A stretch of 64,000 nucleotides of DNA from Crossaster papposus (GCA_037893245.1 JBAIAA010000021.1:1054001-1118000), one strand, 5' to 3'. Positions 44,670 to 56,420 are shown, counted from the stretch's first letter. Program-made: numbers and translations. Notes: generated by a model from the letters alone, not told the origin.

Positions 44670-45160
44670 AAAAAATGTGGCCACGAATCATAAATCGCAG
44701 AGCAGTGGTGTGCAGTTGTAGTCATAGCAGTCGTAGAGTCTGAAGTTGTCACAAAATATCGCTACGACTTTAGTACGACTCGGTGTCCCCATGACACTCA
44801 CTAGACACTGACACGACATCACGAGAATAAGCAAGTCGTGGCTATTTACGAATGCCTATAAATTATCCCGACTGTTATGCGATGCAATTTATGATTCATT
44901 GCCAATTCATGATCATTCTTGGGATGTCGTGTAAGTGACAGTGTTGTCAGTGTCATGCATAAAACCTCCATGATCCTGGGGTTTCATGGGGACTCAGTCG
45001 TGCTAAAGTCGGAGTGATGTTTTGTGACAATTTGTTGCCTACTAATGCCTAAAAACTCTCCCGACAAGAGTACGACTTAATTCACTAAGACAGTTTATGC
45101 TTTAAACTACGACTGCACCACTACTGCTTAGCGACTAATTATGATTCGTGGCCAAATTTT
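44670..45160. mobile_element. About 490-bp long-TIR element with GTGGCCACGAAT ends
   Basis: Left AATGTGGCCACGAATCATAA then GCAGAGCAGTGGTGTGCAGT. Right GACTGCACCACTACTGCTTA then ATTATGATTCGTGGCCAAA. Mirrored GTCGTAG / CTACGAC and TTTGTGACAA words continue inward. The whole unit is a decayed long inverted repeat. Confidence 0.75.
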
Positions 45161-45771
45161 TGATTTTGAACATTTTTAAAATCAAACTGCGCCAAAATAG
45201 AAGCCAGGATTTGGAAAAGACCAACGTAAGCGAATCTAGAGGGCGGGCGCCGAATTAACAACACAGCTGTCTTGGGCCAAAGACTACTGCTGCCCTGGAA
45301 AAACAACAGGTATACACTTTTCTCGAGATGATGAGTCCAGTGCGGACAGTGCAAGTCGGTAAAAACGGAAAGCATACATCCGGCCTGAGCATGGGTCATG
45401 CTACACAGGACACTGTTACAACATTACAACATTGCTACATATTACTATATTTATTGCTGCATTGTTATAACACGAACAATAGGAGTAAGAAGATGTGTAC
45501 ACATACAAAATAAATAATTTAAAAATTTATAATGTATGTTTGCGATACGTTGACAAAGATTGGGCAGAAAAATAAAAAGACGCGCACACTTCAGGTAAAT
45601 CGGGTAAAATGTTCCCATGTTGAAAGTTTAAGTGCGAACAGTGGTTACGTTTGACAATTTTTTTATTTTACCATTGTCTCTGTAAGACCTCTCCAAATAA
45701 GTCCAGTGCTAACACGGCTTTAGTCTAGTTTCACATCATCATAAGCATTTTTTTTTACATTAATTCTCCAG

Positions 45772-45878
45772 GTGTTCATCGTACTTCTGGGAGACAGGTT
45801 GCAATAAAAGTGATTGACAAGTTACGCTTTCCTACCAAGCAGGAGACGCAACTCAAGAACGAAGTATCAATTCTACAT
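45772..45878 (+). CDS. PRKD: PKD exon M: VAIK lysine and alpha-C helix
   Basis: Encodes [20 protein letters not shown] then [16 protein letters not shown]. The Lys of VAIK contacts ATP, and the Glu of KNEVSIL is the alpha-C Glu that pairs with it. It enters in phase 1 after ATTCTCCAG and leaves in phase 0 at CAT|GTAAGT. The sequence is close to vertebrate PKD ([11 protein letters not shown] is identical). Confidence 0.96.
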
Positions 45879-46443
45879 GTAAGTGTAACTCTGTTGGACA
45901 TAAGGGGGGGGGGGGGGGAGGGGGGAATCAGTAGCTGAATATTTTCCATGAGTGTAACTTTACATCATTTATTTTGTGTATTTTAATTTTTGCTGATTGC
46001 AATTTGAGACAAAAATTAAAAACCGTGTAAGCAATATCTAATTATTTTACAGCTCTTAAAGATAGCCCCATTTAATGCAGTGTTGAGACTGCCAAATCTA
46101 TTTTGCCAAAACGAGTTATTGGCCGAAACGTCAATTTTTCAAGTGGGAGGTCGTTTTGGAGTTGTTAACGTCATCAAAACCTGCAGTTGGAGCTTGATGG
46201 GCTTGGGGTAGTTAGGGTTAATTAATTTACATTATTTGGCTAGCTCAAAAGTTCAAATTAATTATGTTTTATTTAGTTGTGTTTTTTTATTTTTCTTACT
46301 CTTTCCGACACCTTCCACCACCTCACTTTCCATCTTTACCCCACCCTAATTCCCACCATTCCTTTTCCTCTCTCAACCCATTTCATATCCCTTCCACACC
46401 CCATCCAACCCCTTCTCTTTCCCCGCCCTTTTTCTCTATGCAG
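45879..46443 (+). other. PKD intron M-N, with a 150-nt C/T-rich tract
   Basis: 46290-46443 is almost entirely C and T (CCACCTTCCACC-like words), serving as a very long polypyrimidine tract before exon N. The segment AAAACCTGCAGTTGGAGCTT near 46177 recurs near 13998. Confidence 0.8.
45905..45925. repeat. poly-G tract
   Basis: G-run interrupted once by A, in the short intron after exon M. Confidence 0.85.
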
Positions 46444-46605
46444 AAAGTCCGGCATCACGGTGTGGTGAATCTTGAGCAGATGTTTGAGACGCCAGAGCGT
46501 GTCTTCGTCGTCATGGAGAAGTTAAAAGGAGACATGTTGGAGATGATCCTCTCCAGCGTCAATGGTCGACTAGATGAACGCGTCACCCGCTTCCTTATTT
46601 CACAG
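46444..46605 (+). CDS. PRKD: PKD exon N: kinase N-lobe to alpha-E, gatekeeper
   Basis: A 162-nt, phase 0-0 exon encoding [20 protein letters not shown] then [18 protein letters not shown] and [16 protein letters not shown]. The Met of FVVMEKL sits at the gatekeeper position, as in vertebrate PKD. The acceptor follows a long C/T-rich tract (46290-46443), an unusually extended polypyrimidine region. The donor is CAG|GTGTGC, weaker than the other donors. Confidence 0.95.
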
Positions 46606-48424
46606 GTGTGCATTCCTAGAGAACTAAATTGAATTGCCTGTTTTTAGCAGGATTATATAAAATGAAGGTTGACACAAAAACTGCGCGCACAAATGTTCTT
46701 TTACATTCGCTATGTTTAAACAAATGTTTGCACTAGTTAGAATAAGGGAATATATGTGACCCAGCACGAGTAAATAAGACACTTTGCAGCAAAAATAAAA
46801 ATTGAGATTTTGATTTCATCATTTAAAGCTTGTTTAGCTTTAAATGATGAAATCAACATCTCAATTTTCATTTTTGCCGCAAAGTGTCTCATTTACTCGT
46901 GCTGGGTCACATATAGTTTTAAACGTATTAAAGCTGGCTCATGGGCCTGGATGAGTTGATGAAGCATTATTAAACCAGTTCCCCCGGGTTTATTTTCAAG
47001 TTACTGAGACCACTGGCGGGATCTTCTTTCATATGATGATGAGCAGCTTAACGTGTTACTGCATACATCGGTTTGATGACATTATTGGAAACGGGGTGGA
47101 CCGCGTGAAGGTTGTCATCTACTGGCGGGATTATTTTTCATCTAAAAAATTCGTTTTTTATTCAGTCAAATATTTCTGTTTTGATAATGCAACTACTACA
47201 AGATGCCAATACTTAGTTCATTAGCACCGTTATTTACTTGTTTTTGCCAACATTCTGTCGCCTAGGGCATTTTTTCTCTGTGCAGTTAGGGCGTGATGTT
47301 ACGTCAACCGCTACCCGCCATAAAATCTGACGCGTGTGTATATGTCTTTATCTTTATCTTTATTTCATTTTTCGGGATATACAAAATCACTGAATTAGAC
47401 AACAATTACAAATAACATATTCGCGAACATCTGTGGAACTACACACAGGGCCGGGGACAATTACAAAGTAATATAACAGATTTTTGCAAGCCCAGCTAAA
47501 AAGCACCCTTTCCAGAATTTCAAAGGAGACTAAGGAACAATAGGTGGAAAATTTGAATGTCAATTACTGGACGCAGCTGATAAATTTCGGCTGTATCAAT
47601 TCATTGGAGACAATGGAACTAGGGGTGTTGAATAGGCATGATCACTGAAGCGTGATACCACGATATCGCGTATATACACGTCTGCCGCGTCAACGAAGCA
47701 TGCTGGGCAACCTCAACGTATATTCACGTCCACTGCGTGTATGCAGCGCTAGCGGGTAACTTTTGGCGTAAATACACGTCAACCGCAACAACCAAGGACA
47801 TTTTTGCAGTATACACGTCCTCCGTGGAATTAAACTGCTGTGCCTCACAATTAACGCGTCATCCGTTAAATCGGTGTATGTTTGTTGTATCATGGAAGAA
47901 GGGAAACAGACAGCCGCTATATAACAAGTACGTATACTTGTACAATGTATGTATACCGTATTCGCGAACATAAACCAGCACTGATGTAAGTCATTGCAAA
48001 CAAGTTTTGCTTCTCAAGTCTTATTAGCCTTCACTCAAGTCGAGTCATTCTGATAAGAGTCTCGAGTCGAGTTGAGTCATTTGCTCACAGTGAATTAAGT
48101 CGTGTCAATTACCTGTTGGGACTCGAGTCGCGTGACATTTCTGTGACATCAAAAAAGTGTTTAAAACCGGCTTGACATGTTTTATTGGCCGTTTAAAACC
48201 ACCACATGTCACTGCTCTCAACCAGTTGGAATGGCTAAACTGTCTCAGGTATTTATATGAATGCACTTACATGGCAAATTTTAAACAAGCACTTGTATGC
48301 CGACATCTGCCAAATGTTCAGAAAAATACCTACCTGTACTGCCTGACTGTAATTTCATATTCTGGAATGAACTACTAATAACTACTAGTAAATATTATTA
48401 TGTCTTGTTCTCATTTTTCTCTAG
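46606..48424 (+). other. PKD intron N-O
   Basis: Contains a large hairpin (46751-46915), a decayed MITE-B-like stretch (about 46971-47130) and a region of loosely repeated ACACGTC-x-CCG words (47670-47870). Confidence 0.75.
46751..46915. mobile_element. 165-bp near-perfect hairpin (GTGACCC foldback)
   Basis: Left arm TATATGTGACCCAGCACGAG, AAGACACTTTGCAGCAAAAA, TTGAGATTTTGATTTCATCA, TTTAAAGC is mirrored by GCTTTAAATGATGAAATC, TCTCAATTTTCATTTTTGCC, GCAAAGTGTCTC, CTCGTGCTGGGTCACATATA. The arms are about 78 bp with a loop near TTGTTTA. Confidence 0.93.
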
Positions 48425-48523
48425 ATTTTGATTGCACTTAAGTACCTTCACATCAAGAATGTGGTCCACTGTGACCTTAAACCAGAAAATGTTCTTCTTT
48501 CTTCAGAGGGGGACTTCCCACAG
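48425..48523 (+). CDS. PRKD: PKD exon O: catalytic loop
   Basis: A 99-nt, phase 0-0 exon encoding [20 protein letters not shown] then [21 protein letters not shown] is the catalytic loop. The Asp is the catalytic base and the Asn binds metal. Cys in place of the usual Arg of HRD is the normal PKD form. The acceptor is TTTCTCTAG and the donor CAG|GTGAGT. Confidence 0.96.
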
Positions 48524-50280
48524 GTGAGTAGATTTCCAGTGAGAGGGTAACAGTTTAAAAAAAGTCTTAACAACAATTACTTTAACAGCTTCATCATAAC
48601 TATATTTACCAGAACTGGAAATTTCTTTTTTTAAATCTTTGAGTCATTACTGGGTCTAGATGAAAATTTAATATAAAAATTGAAGACATCTGTAGGCTTT
48701 CAACTACATGTATTTCAAGAATTTCTACTTTCAACTTTTTTGTTTCTATTTTTTTTCCCTAGAAATCCCTTCTATTTCCTATTTTTTGGTCCCACAACTC
48801 TGAAAATTAAAATCTCATCAACTATAAGAGTGTGTTACACACTGTCGTGTGTAAATCACACAATGAAGGGTATTTGGCGTAGGAGTACTGCAACTGTACT
48901 TTCAAGTGTTGTGAGTACAGAACATGGTAAATGAGGCTTATGGGTATGATTGTGTAGACATGCGTGAGTAGTATACAAATACAGCATGGTTTGAGGGGAA
49001 GTAGTGGGAATTACTGGTCCCGAGGTTTAGGTCAGCTCGACATCGATAGCGGCCTTTGTAGATTTTGCATCTTTATTCAGCACAAGATATTCAAGTTCTT
49101 TATCAGTAAATGACGGGAATCTAGTGACGTTACTGAGACTGGTTTCCTAAAGATTACATGCCACAGCATACATGTCTACGGGGCGGGTTCCAGAGGGAAT
49201 TTTTGGTGCTACCAGAAATAAATACCACACGGCAGCGAGCTGGATACTCACCAGGATGACGTCACTTGGCAGCGAATCATTTTTACTTTCTGGACGCGCG
49301 GCGGAATCGGCCAATGACGCGCTCCAATTTGCTTATGAATATTGCTTATGAAAGGTGTTGTAATACCTAATACTACTTTTGAAAGCCTCGAAAAATCATA
49401 CTATTTTTGATTTGGTCCTCCATAGTCCTACTTTCGTCTTGCTTTTTGTGACAGTTTTGATTCTAATTTTGTTTCTACTTTTTCATCTGGGTCTGCTTAA
49501 AAGTCTGAATTAGGGAACATACAAATCTGTTTTTTAAAGTGATATATACATTAAATTTCTATAAAACATTGAGGATTCAGGATGCTTGCTGCTTACATGC
49601 TCTATAAACTATTCAATATTTGCAAATTTTGCTTTAACGGAGGAAGGGTTAAAGGAGGATACCGTACCGAACAGCTTTTGAAAGTTTTTGAAAAATATTA
49701 TAATTATTTAAACTAATTTGCCTTGTCTTGTTTTTAAATAAGATGAAAAATCCTTCTCTTTTCCTTTGGCCTAATCCTCCCTTTGTTAGTTTTTCCACTC
49801 CACTCCTGTTATCTTTCCTTTGTGTTTCTCCTCCCAACCCTGTTATACATCATATGCATGCTTGTGTGTGCCCCCCTCCCCCCTTATGTTTGTTTAATGT
49901 GCCTCTGAAGAAGATCTTGTTATAAAGATAACAATATTAGGCCCTCTTAACTCATTTGATTTGTACATTTCAGGGCCAATTTCATAAAACGTGTAAGCAC
50001 CAACATTTGCTCAGCATGACAATTCTTCCTTGGAAAAAAAAAATTGTTGTAGTTGTTTATTTTTTGTGAATGGTATTCAGCTGTTTTTTTGCTTTGAATG
50101 AAAAGCTGTGGAGTTTTTGCCGATAACCTGTTTTTACTGAGCAAGACTTTTTGTACTAAGCAAATTTTTGTGCTTACATGTTTTATGAAATTGGCCCCAG
50201 TTAATTTCAGCCAGTTAGCAGTTTGCAGTTTGCAGCAGTTTTAATCGTATTATTATTATTATTTGTTTTTCTTCTGTTAG
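48524..50280 (+). other. PKD intron O-P
   Basis: Includes a foldback (49974-50199) and a (TTA)n run at 50251-50262. The remainder is AT-rich, with no supported gene. Confidence 0.8.
49974..50199. mobile_element. Foldback with GGGCCAATTTCATAAA ends
   Basis: GGGCCAATTTCATAAAACGT then GTAAGCACCAACATTTGCT, mirrored by AGCAAATTTTTGTGCTTACA then TGTTTTATGAAATTGGCCC. Related words (TGCTTAGCA, GGAATTGGCCC) occur near 20810-20990 and 34600-34675. Confidence 0.82.
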
Positions 50281-51598
<1,318 letters not shown>

Positions 51599-51705
51599 TT
51601 TAAGCGGAACGTTTCCTTTCAACGAAGATGAGGAGATCACTGATCAAATTCACAATGCAGCGTTTATGTTTCCCCCGAACCCCTGGAATGAAATCTCAGC
51701 TCATG
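51599..51705 (+). CDS. PRKD: PKD exon Q: kinase C-lobe
   Basis: Encodes [20 protein letters not shown] then [28 protein letters not shown] and the PPNPW-EIS motif match vertebrate PKD almost exactly. The first Ser codon is split AG|T from exon P. The acceptor TTTGCAG follows a long T tract. It leaves in phase 1 at CATG|GTGAGA. Two SINE copies follow in the next intron. Confidence 0.95.
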
Positions 51706-51783
51706 GTGAGAATACATGTATATCACTCAGCTTTGGTTATTAGGTATAGCCGCATCTTAATTCCGTTAGCTACAGCTTGCAAC

Positions 51784-51962
51784 GGGGAGTCAGGTTGGCA
51801 TAGCGGTTCTTTCCTCGCATTCCACCACTATGACCCGGGTTCGAATCCCGCCTTGGCCAATATGTGGATTGGGTTTTCAGTCCCTGCCTGACTCCGTGGG
51901 TTTTCCCCAGAATATTTTTGTGGTTTTTTTTTCTCCGACCTCTAAAACTGTACCTTCTTATT
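51784..51962 (+). mobile_element. tRNA-derived SINE, 3'-truncated
   Basis: GGGGAGTCAGGTTGGCATAG then CGGTTCTTTCCTCGC holds an A-box-like TTGGCATAGCGG, and GACCCGGGTTCGAATCCCGC holds a perfect B box. The body continues GTGGATTGGGTTTTCAGTCC. Confidence 0.88.
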
Positions 51963-52084
51963 GTCAATCGGTTTTGAGAGATCCATGGTTTCATTTCCAG
52001 AAAGAAATAATAATAAAAAAATAATAACACGTGCGTCAATAGAAGTTACTGAAACCATTTCAGTATTTCATTTCAAATAAGGGA

Positions 52085-52373
52085 GGGGAGTCGGGTTGGT
52101 GTAGCGGTTCTTTCCTCGCCTTCCACCACTATGACCCGGGTTCGAATCCGGCCTGGGCCAATATGTGGATTGGGTTTTCAGTCCCTGCCTGACTCCGTGG
52201 GTTTTTCCCCAGGATATTCTTCTGGGGTTTTCCTCCCACCTCTAAAACTGTAACTTCTTCACATTAATTGTTGAGTGAAATAACAAAATTGTTATATGAA
52301 ATTTGTTCCCGCCGTGAATATGGCCATTGATGCTGGTACGGCGTTAAACCCTAAAAACTCACTCACTCACTCA
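52085..52373 (+). mobile_element. tRNA-derived SINE, full copy with (ACTC)n tail
   Basis: Same head as 51784 (GGGGAGTCGGGTTGGTGTAG and GGGTTCGAATCC), then a conserved 3' region GAATATGGCCATTGATGCTG, GTACGGCGTTAAACCCTAA and an ACTC repeat tail. Confidence 0.9.
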
Positions 52374-52400
52374 AATAAGGGAAACTGAGTTTACTTTGAT

Positions 52401-52491
52401 AATTGAACAAAGAAATTGACTGGAGCCAGCTTGAACCTGCAACCCCTGGATTGCTGTTCCAGTGTTCTACCAACTGAGCCATCCAGCGCCC
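52401..52491 (-). mobile_element. tRNA-like SINE head, reverse
   Basis: Reverse complement reads GCTGGATGGCTCAGTTGGTA, GAACACTGGAACAGC and GTTGCAGGTTCAAGCTGG, then the CTCCAGTCAATTTCTTTGTT tail. Confidence 0.75.
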
Positions 52492-52534
52492 ACAACCAAA
52501 GATACAGACTAATTTGAGGAACTTCTAACACAGG

Positions 52535-52625
52535 GCTGAATAGCTCAGTAAGTAGAGCAATAGAATGGCAATATGGAAGTAGCAGATTCAAGCTCTGCTC
52601 CAGTCAATTTCTTTGTTCAATTAAA
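52535..52625 (+). mobile_element. tRNA-like SINE head
   Basis: GGGCTGAATAGCTCAGTAAG then TAGAGCAATAGAATGGC, AGATTCAAGCTCTGCTCCAG and TCAATTTCTTTGTTCAATTA. Same family as 10088 and, inverted, 52401. Confidence 0.75.
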
Positions 52626-52984
52626 AAAAAAAACAGTATCTGTAAAATTTCAGTTAACAAATGTGAAATAGCTCAGCCTCCTACCTTGGGCCTTGAACTT
52701 ATCATTTACCCCTGGACTGTTGTGATGTGGGATATGATGTTTTTAACACCCGGGGAACGCATAGCATCCGAAGCGAAGCATACATGTATCGCTGTCTTGG
52801 GCTCACAGCTCACAGATAGCAGACGTGTGATATCATGCTCACACACTGATAGCACATAATGTGATATCATTCGATGTTGAAGAAGGAGCTCATGATGCTG
52901 TGGAACACCTTCAGGGGCCCAAAAGCACGGCTTCTACAGAGAACTGCCTTTGCTACAAACTTATCAATTGCCTCTCATATTTAC

Positions 52985-53970
52985 TTAGAAAGATTTGCGG
53001 TAACATTATGCTAAAGGATCTCTTTTGAGAAGAGGTAGGGTGGTTCTGATAAGGACCGGTGGTTCAACACGATGTTTTGACCAGTATGCTCTGGTCATCC
53101 TCGGGTGAGGACGATCAGAGCATACTGGTCAAAACATCATGTTAAACCATGAAGGAAGGAAAACAGAAGGAGAGAGCACACACCGACTTCAAAGCCCATA
53201 TGGTCGCCGCGCTCATAAACTCAACAATGGAAAACCGCAAATCCTAATTGGAGTTTCGCGCGGTCAGCGAGCCAGCAGTTGCCGCTTGGCATGATGGGAA
53301 TGGTTTTGCCTGCGTATTCAGTCTTGAAAAAACACAAACACATTTTCGGTCGTTTTTTTGTGCAATTGTCTAGACGTGTCTCGTCCTAAAACTAAACTAT
53401 TCGATTGTGTTTTTACTTCGTCCCCATTTTTTTAACTATTTTTTGGCTGTAGGAAACCGTCGAAAAAAAATGTTATGGCGATAAAATGATATTAATATAT
53501 TTACACTTTCATAGGTTCTCTATTTCAGGAAATAAACGTGACTTGCCAAGTTTTAGGCCAATTTTTGTCAGCGAACCACCAAAACGTGTACCTTTTTGCA
53601 CCGAAGACAAAGGGTTCCCGTGAGTTTTTGCAGGGGCTACACTGCGCATGCGAACCGTGCTGTTGTTTACACGTCTAAGTATCATCGCTGCATCTTCCAC
53701 AACTCGAGTGCGCCGATTACCAACGAAATCGCGGCGACCGTCATGCGCACAGAAGGCCATTTTAGGTCGTAAAACTCCTGACGGCAGCGCTCGACCGCCG
53801 TGCTGAGTGTATGGGGGTAATCCGGATTATCGATTGGACTGATAAGGGGATTACGTTCTCTCTCCTTCTGTTTTCCTTCCTCCATGGTTAAACCACCGGT
53901 TATTATCAGAACCACCCTACCTCTTCTCAAAAGAGATCCTTTAGCATGGTGTTACCGCAAAACTTTCTAA
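52985..53970. mobile_element. About 985-bp foldback element with nested hairpin
   Basis: Left arm TTAGAAAGATTTGCGGTAAC, GCTAAAGGATCTCTTTTGAG, AAGAGGTAGGGTGGTTCTGA matches, inverted, TCAGAACCACCCTACCTCTT, CTCAAAAGAGATCCTTTAGC, GTTACCGCAAAACTTTCTAA. A second arm pair is GAAGGAAGGAAAACAGAAGG and CCTTCTGTTTTCCTTCCTCC. Between them on the left sits a 73-bp hairpin (53069-53141) with ATGTTTTGACCAGTATGCTC arms, apparently inserted. No transposase was recognised. Confidence 0.82.
53069..53141. repeat. 73-bp hairpin nested in foldback element
   Basis: GATGTTTTGACCAGTATGCT then CTGGTCATCCTCGGGTGAGG, mirrored by GAGCATACTGGTCAAAACAT. Confidence 0.9.
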
Positions 53971-54179
53971 GTCTAGTCTCCACCATGCAAAGCTTTAAAT
54001 CTCATCTCTCATATTTACTTGTGAGATGCAAAACAAAATGAAAATAAGTTAATACTGAAAGCTCATTTTTCAGCTCATACATGAACTTTTAATGACACAA
54101 AACAGTTTTAGTACTAACAACTGTGTTTTTAGTATGTAAAATATAATCTGTCAGAATTGTTTTGACTTGGTTCTTGCAG

Positions 54180-54265
54180 CTATCAACCTTATTGGCAATC
54201 TTCTTCAAGTTAAACTCAGGAAACGTTTCACTGCTGATAAATCCCTGGCACACCCCTGGCTACAG
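54180..54265 (+). CDS. PRKD: PKD exon R: end of kinase domain
   Basis: Encodes [20 protein letters not shown] then [16 protein letters not shown] and the HPWLQ motif close the kinase C-lobe, with the Arg of RKR that pairs with the APE Glu in this kinase class. The first Ala codon is split G|CT from exon Q. The acceptor is TTCTTGCAG and the donor CAG|GTGAGA, phase 0. Confidence 0.95.
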
Positions 54266-55044
54266 GTGAGATACCTACCCTGCCTGTCTGTCAAATTTTT
54301 ACAGTGATATGTTAATTTTGTGTACACAATGTAGTCTGATGTTACTCGATCATTGTATTTAGGGCCCAGGTCAATTAACCCTCTTATGGTTTTACCTTTC
54401 AAAACCTTTCAAAATCTGCTTAATGGGCAAAATGGCTAACAATAAGTATGAACCTTTAAAAACGCTCCAGCATTTGTTGCTACTGCACTACTACACCTTT
54501 CAAAACCTTTTGAAAATTATTAATTTATTTCAGACCAGTTTGTTTAGAGAGTTGTTTTACCTTTCAAAATCTTTCATAGGTTCCTTTTGTCAGACAGCTT
54601 TCTCACCTTTCAAAACCCTTTAGTCCAGGAAACTTGAATATATACTGCACTATATATAGGAGGGTTAACAAATGGTTCATCAACTGGGAACTGGAAAGCC
54701 CCTGATAAGCTTCTTACACGCTTCAGAGCCAGTCAGGCTATGATAGAGAGTTGACTAGTAAGACTGTTAGTGAAGCGTGAAGACTACACAACTGACTCTC
54801 CAGTAGTTTCATTGGACAGTAGACTGCTATAGGATTAAGTTCCTCAGTAGGTCAATCATTGCAACTGTTTATCTCACATGTCTGTAAGTTGAACATCTTT
54901 GAATACCAAGGTTATACCTGTCTGAGTGTGCTTGGGTTAACCGGACTTCTTTACACAATGGTGGTGCTTACACAAACAAAAACTTTCATACCACAAATGG
55001 AGTGAGAAAATTAAAGGGGCTGCCTCTGGGCAAGTCCCAAGTCG

Positions 55045-55325
55045 GAGACCCCCAAGTGGAAAACCCTTACCTTTCAAACCGGTAAACGATACTTTTTAAA
55101 CCGGTAAACGATTTCTGTTGAAGCGGGCAATGGTTGAAAAGAGGATTAAAATCTATCAGCTCCCGTTTGATAAACCATTTGTAATAATTAAGTGACCCAA
55201 GTGGGAAACCCTTCCTTTCAAACCGGTAAACGATACTTTTTGAACCGGTAAACGATTTCTGTTGAAGCGGGCAATGGTTGAAAAGATGATTAAATTCTAT
55301 CGGCCCCCGTTTGATGAACCATTTG
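55045..55325. repeat. Direct duplication, about 135 bp offset
   Basis: CCAAGTGGAAAACCCTTACC, TTTCAAACCGGTAAACGATA, TTCTGTTGAAGCGGGCAATG, GTTGAAAAGAGGATTAAA recur with small changes from about 55196. Each copy contains the word ACCGGTAAACGAT twice. Confidence 0.85.
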
Positions 55326-55505
55326 TTAATTGACCCGGGGCCTTACAATGTTTAACCCTAAATACCTATCAAGTTTTGGCTGGTTTGGTACCAAACTTTA
55401 CAAACGTGTTGTTGGACTTTGATGGACTGGGTACCAAATGCTAATGATAACCCGTTGAATTATGTGAGGTTGAGGCCAGAAAGCTATGAGACTTGTGGGC
55501 CTTGT

Positions 55506-56304
55506 ACAGGGTGTATCAGAAAAAAATGATACTCTCGGAAAAATCATCATAAAATTAACATAGATTATAGTTCTGTAAATGTGTGCGTAAACCTTGGTAG
55601 AGGGGGTCATTCTGCTTCGAATGATACCAGTATCTTGGTTTACGCTTCACGCTCCAGTGAGCACGGATGCTTTGAATTTTGAAGAATTCAAGTCTTTTGC
55701 GCACGGGAATGCGAGGGTTAAAATTGGATTCGTCACATTGAATTAAAAGTTTAGACAGGGTTTTACCAGTGTGCCAAGGCGTTTTTTGAATAATTAACCC
55801 TATCACCCCCTACCCTCGGCACAAAATGATCTTTTTTATGAGTGGATCGTAACCAAAGGGTTAACACATGCAATTTAAGTGACACACATGACACACATGC
55901 ACACGCGTAACTGAACCTTCAAGGAAGCCGATTTAGTTACGTTTGTAAACCCTTTGGTTACGATCCACTCATAAAAGAGATCATTTTGTGCTGAGGGTAG
56001 GGGGTGATAGGGTTAATTATTCAAAAAACGCCTTGGCACACTGGTAAAACCCTGTCTAAACTTTTAATTCAATGTGACGAATCCAATTTTAACCCTCGCA
56101 TTCCCGTGCGCAAAAGACTTGAATTCTTCAAAATTCAAAGCATCCGTGCTCACTGGAGCGTGAAGCGTAAACCAAGATACTGGTATCATTCGAAGCAGAA
56201 TGACTCTCTCTACCAAGGTTTACGCCCACATTTACAGAACTATAATCTATGTTAATTTTATGATGATTTTTCCGAGAGTATCATTTTTTCTGATACACCC
56301 TGTA
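55506..56304. mobile_element. 799-bp inverted repeat element, 357-bp near-identical arms
   Basis: The left arm 55506-55862 and right arm 55948-56304 are reverse complements with very few differences. Outer ends are ACAGGGTGTATCAGAAAAA and TTTTTCTGATACACCCTGTA. Each arm holds an 83-codon frame (55806-55555 minus, 56004-56255 plus) starting MIGLIIQKTPWHTGKTLSKL; the two peptides differ at two residues (DPLYQGLRT, DSLYQGLRP). Near-identity of the arms implies a recent origin. The 85-bp spacer is rich in ACACATG words. The peptide has no recognised domain. Confidence 0.9.
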
Positions 56305-56420
56305 TAGGAGAGTGCTGCTTAGTGGTTAGAGTTCTTGACTCATGGTCATAGAGTCAGAAGCTCGAATCTAGCTGCTTTACCCGCTTTACCCCCATTGCCT
56401 CTCTCCACCCAGGAGTATAA
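56305..56420 (+). mobile_element. SINE-like tRNA-derived segment
   Basis: AGTGCTGCTTAGTGGTTAGA then GTTCTTGACTCATGGTCATA, AGAAGCTCGAATCTAGCTGC. A and B box relics are followed by TTACCCCCATTGCCTCTCTC. Confidence 0.5.

Larger units (their letters stand above)
42675..45771 (+). other. PKD intron L-M (3.1 kb)
   Basis: Contains a LINE 3' end (43195-43526), MITE-B (44033-44274) and a long TIR element (44670-45160). The remaining stretch is AT-rich with no recognised feature. Confidence 0.8.
51706..54179 (+). other. PKD intron Q-R with SINEs and a foldback element
   Basis: Contains two direct tRNA-SINE copies (51784-51962, 52085-52373), two tRNA-like units in opposite orientation (52401-52491 minus, 52535-52625 plus) and a nested inverted element (52985-53970). 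Confidence 0.85.

Noticed and set aside
51784-51860. tRNA gene with a perfect B box
   Set aside because: A second copy 300 bp away shares a long non-tRNA body and ACTC tail.
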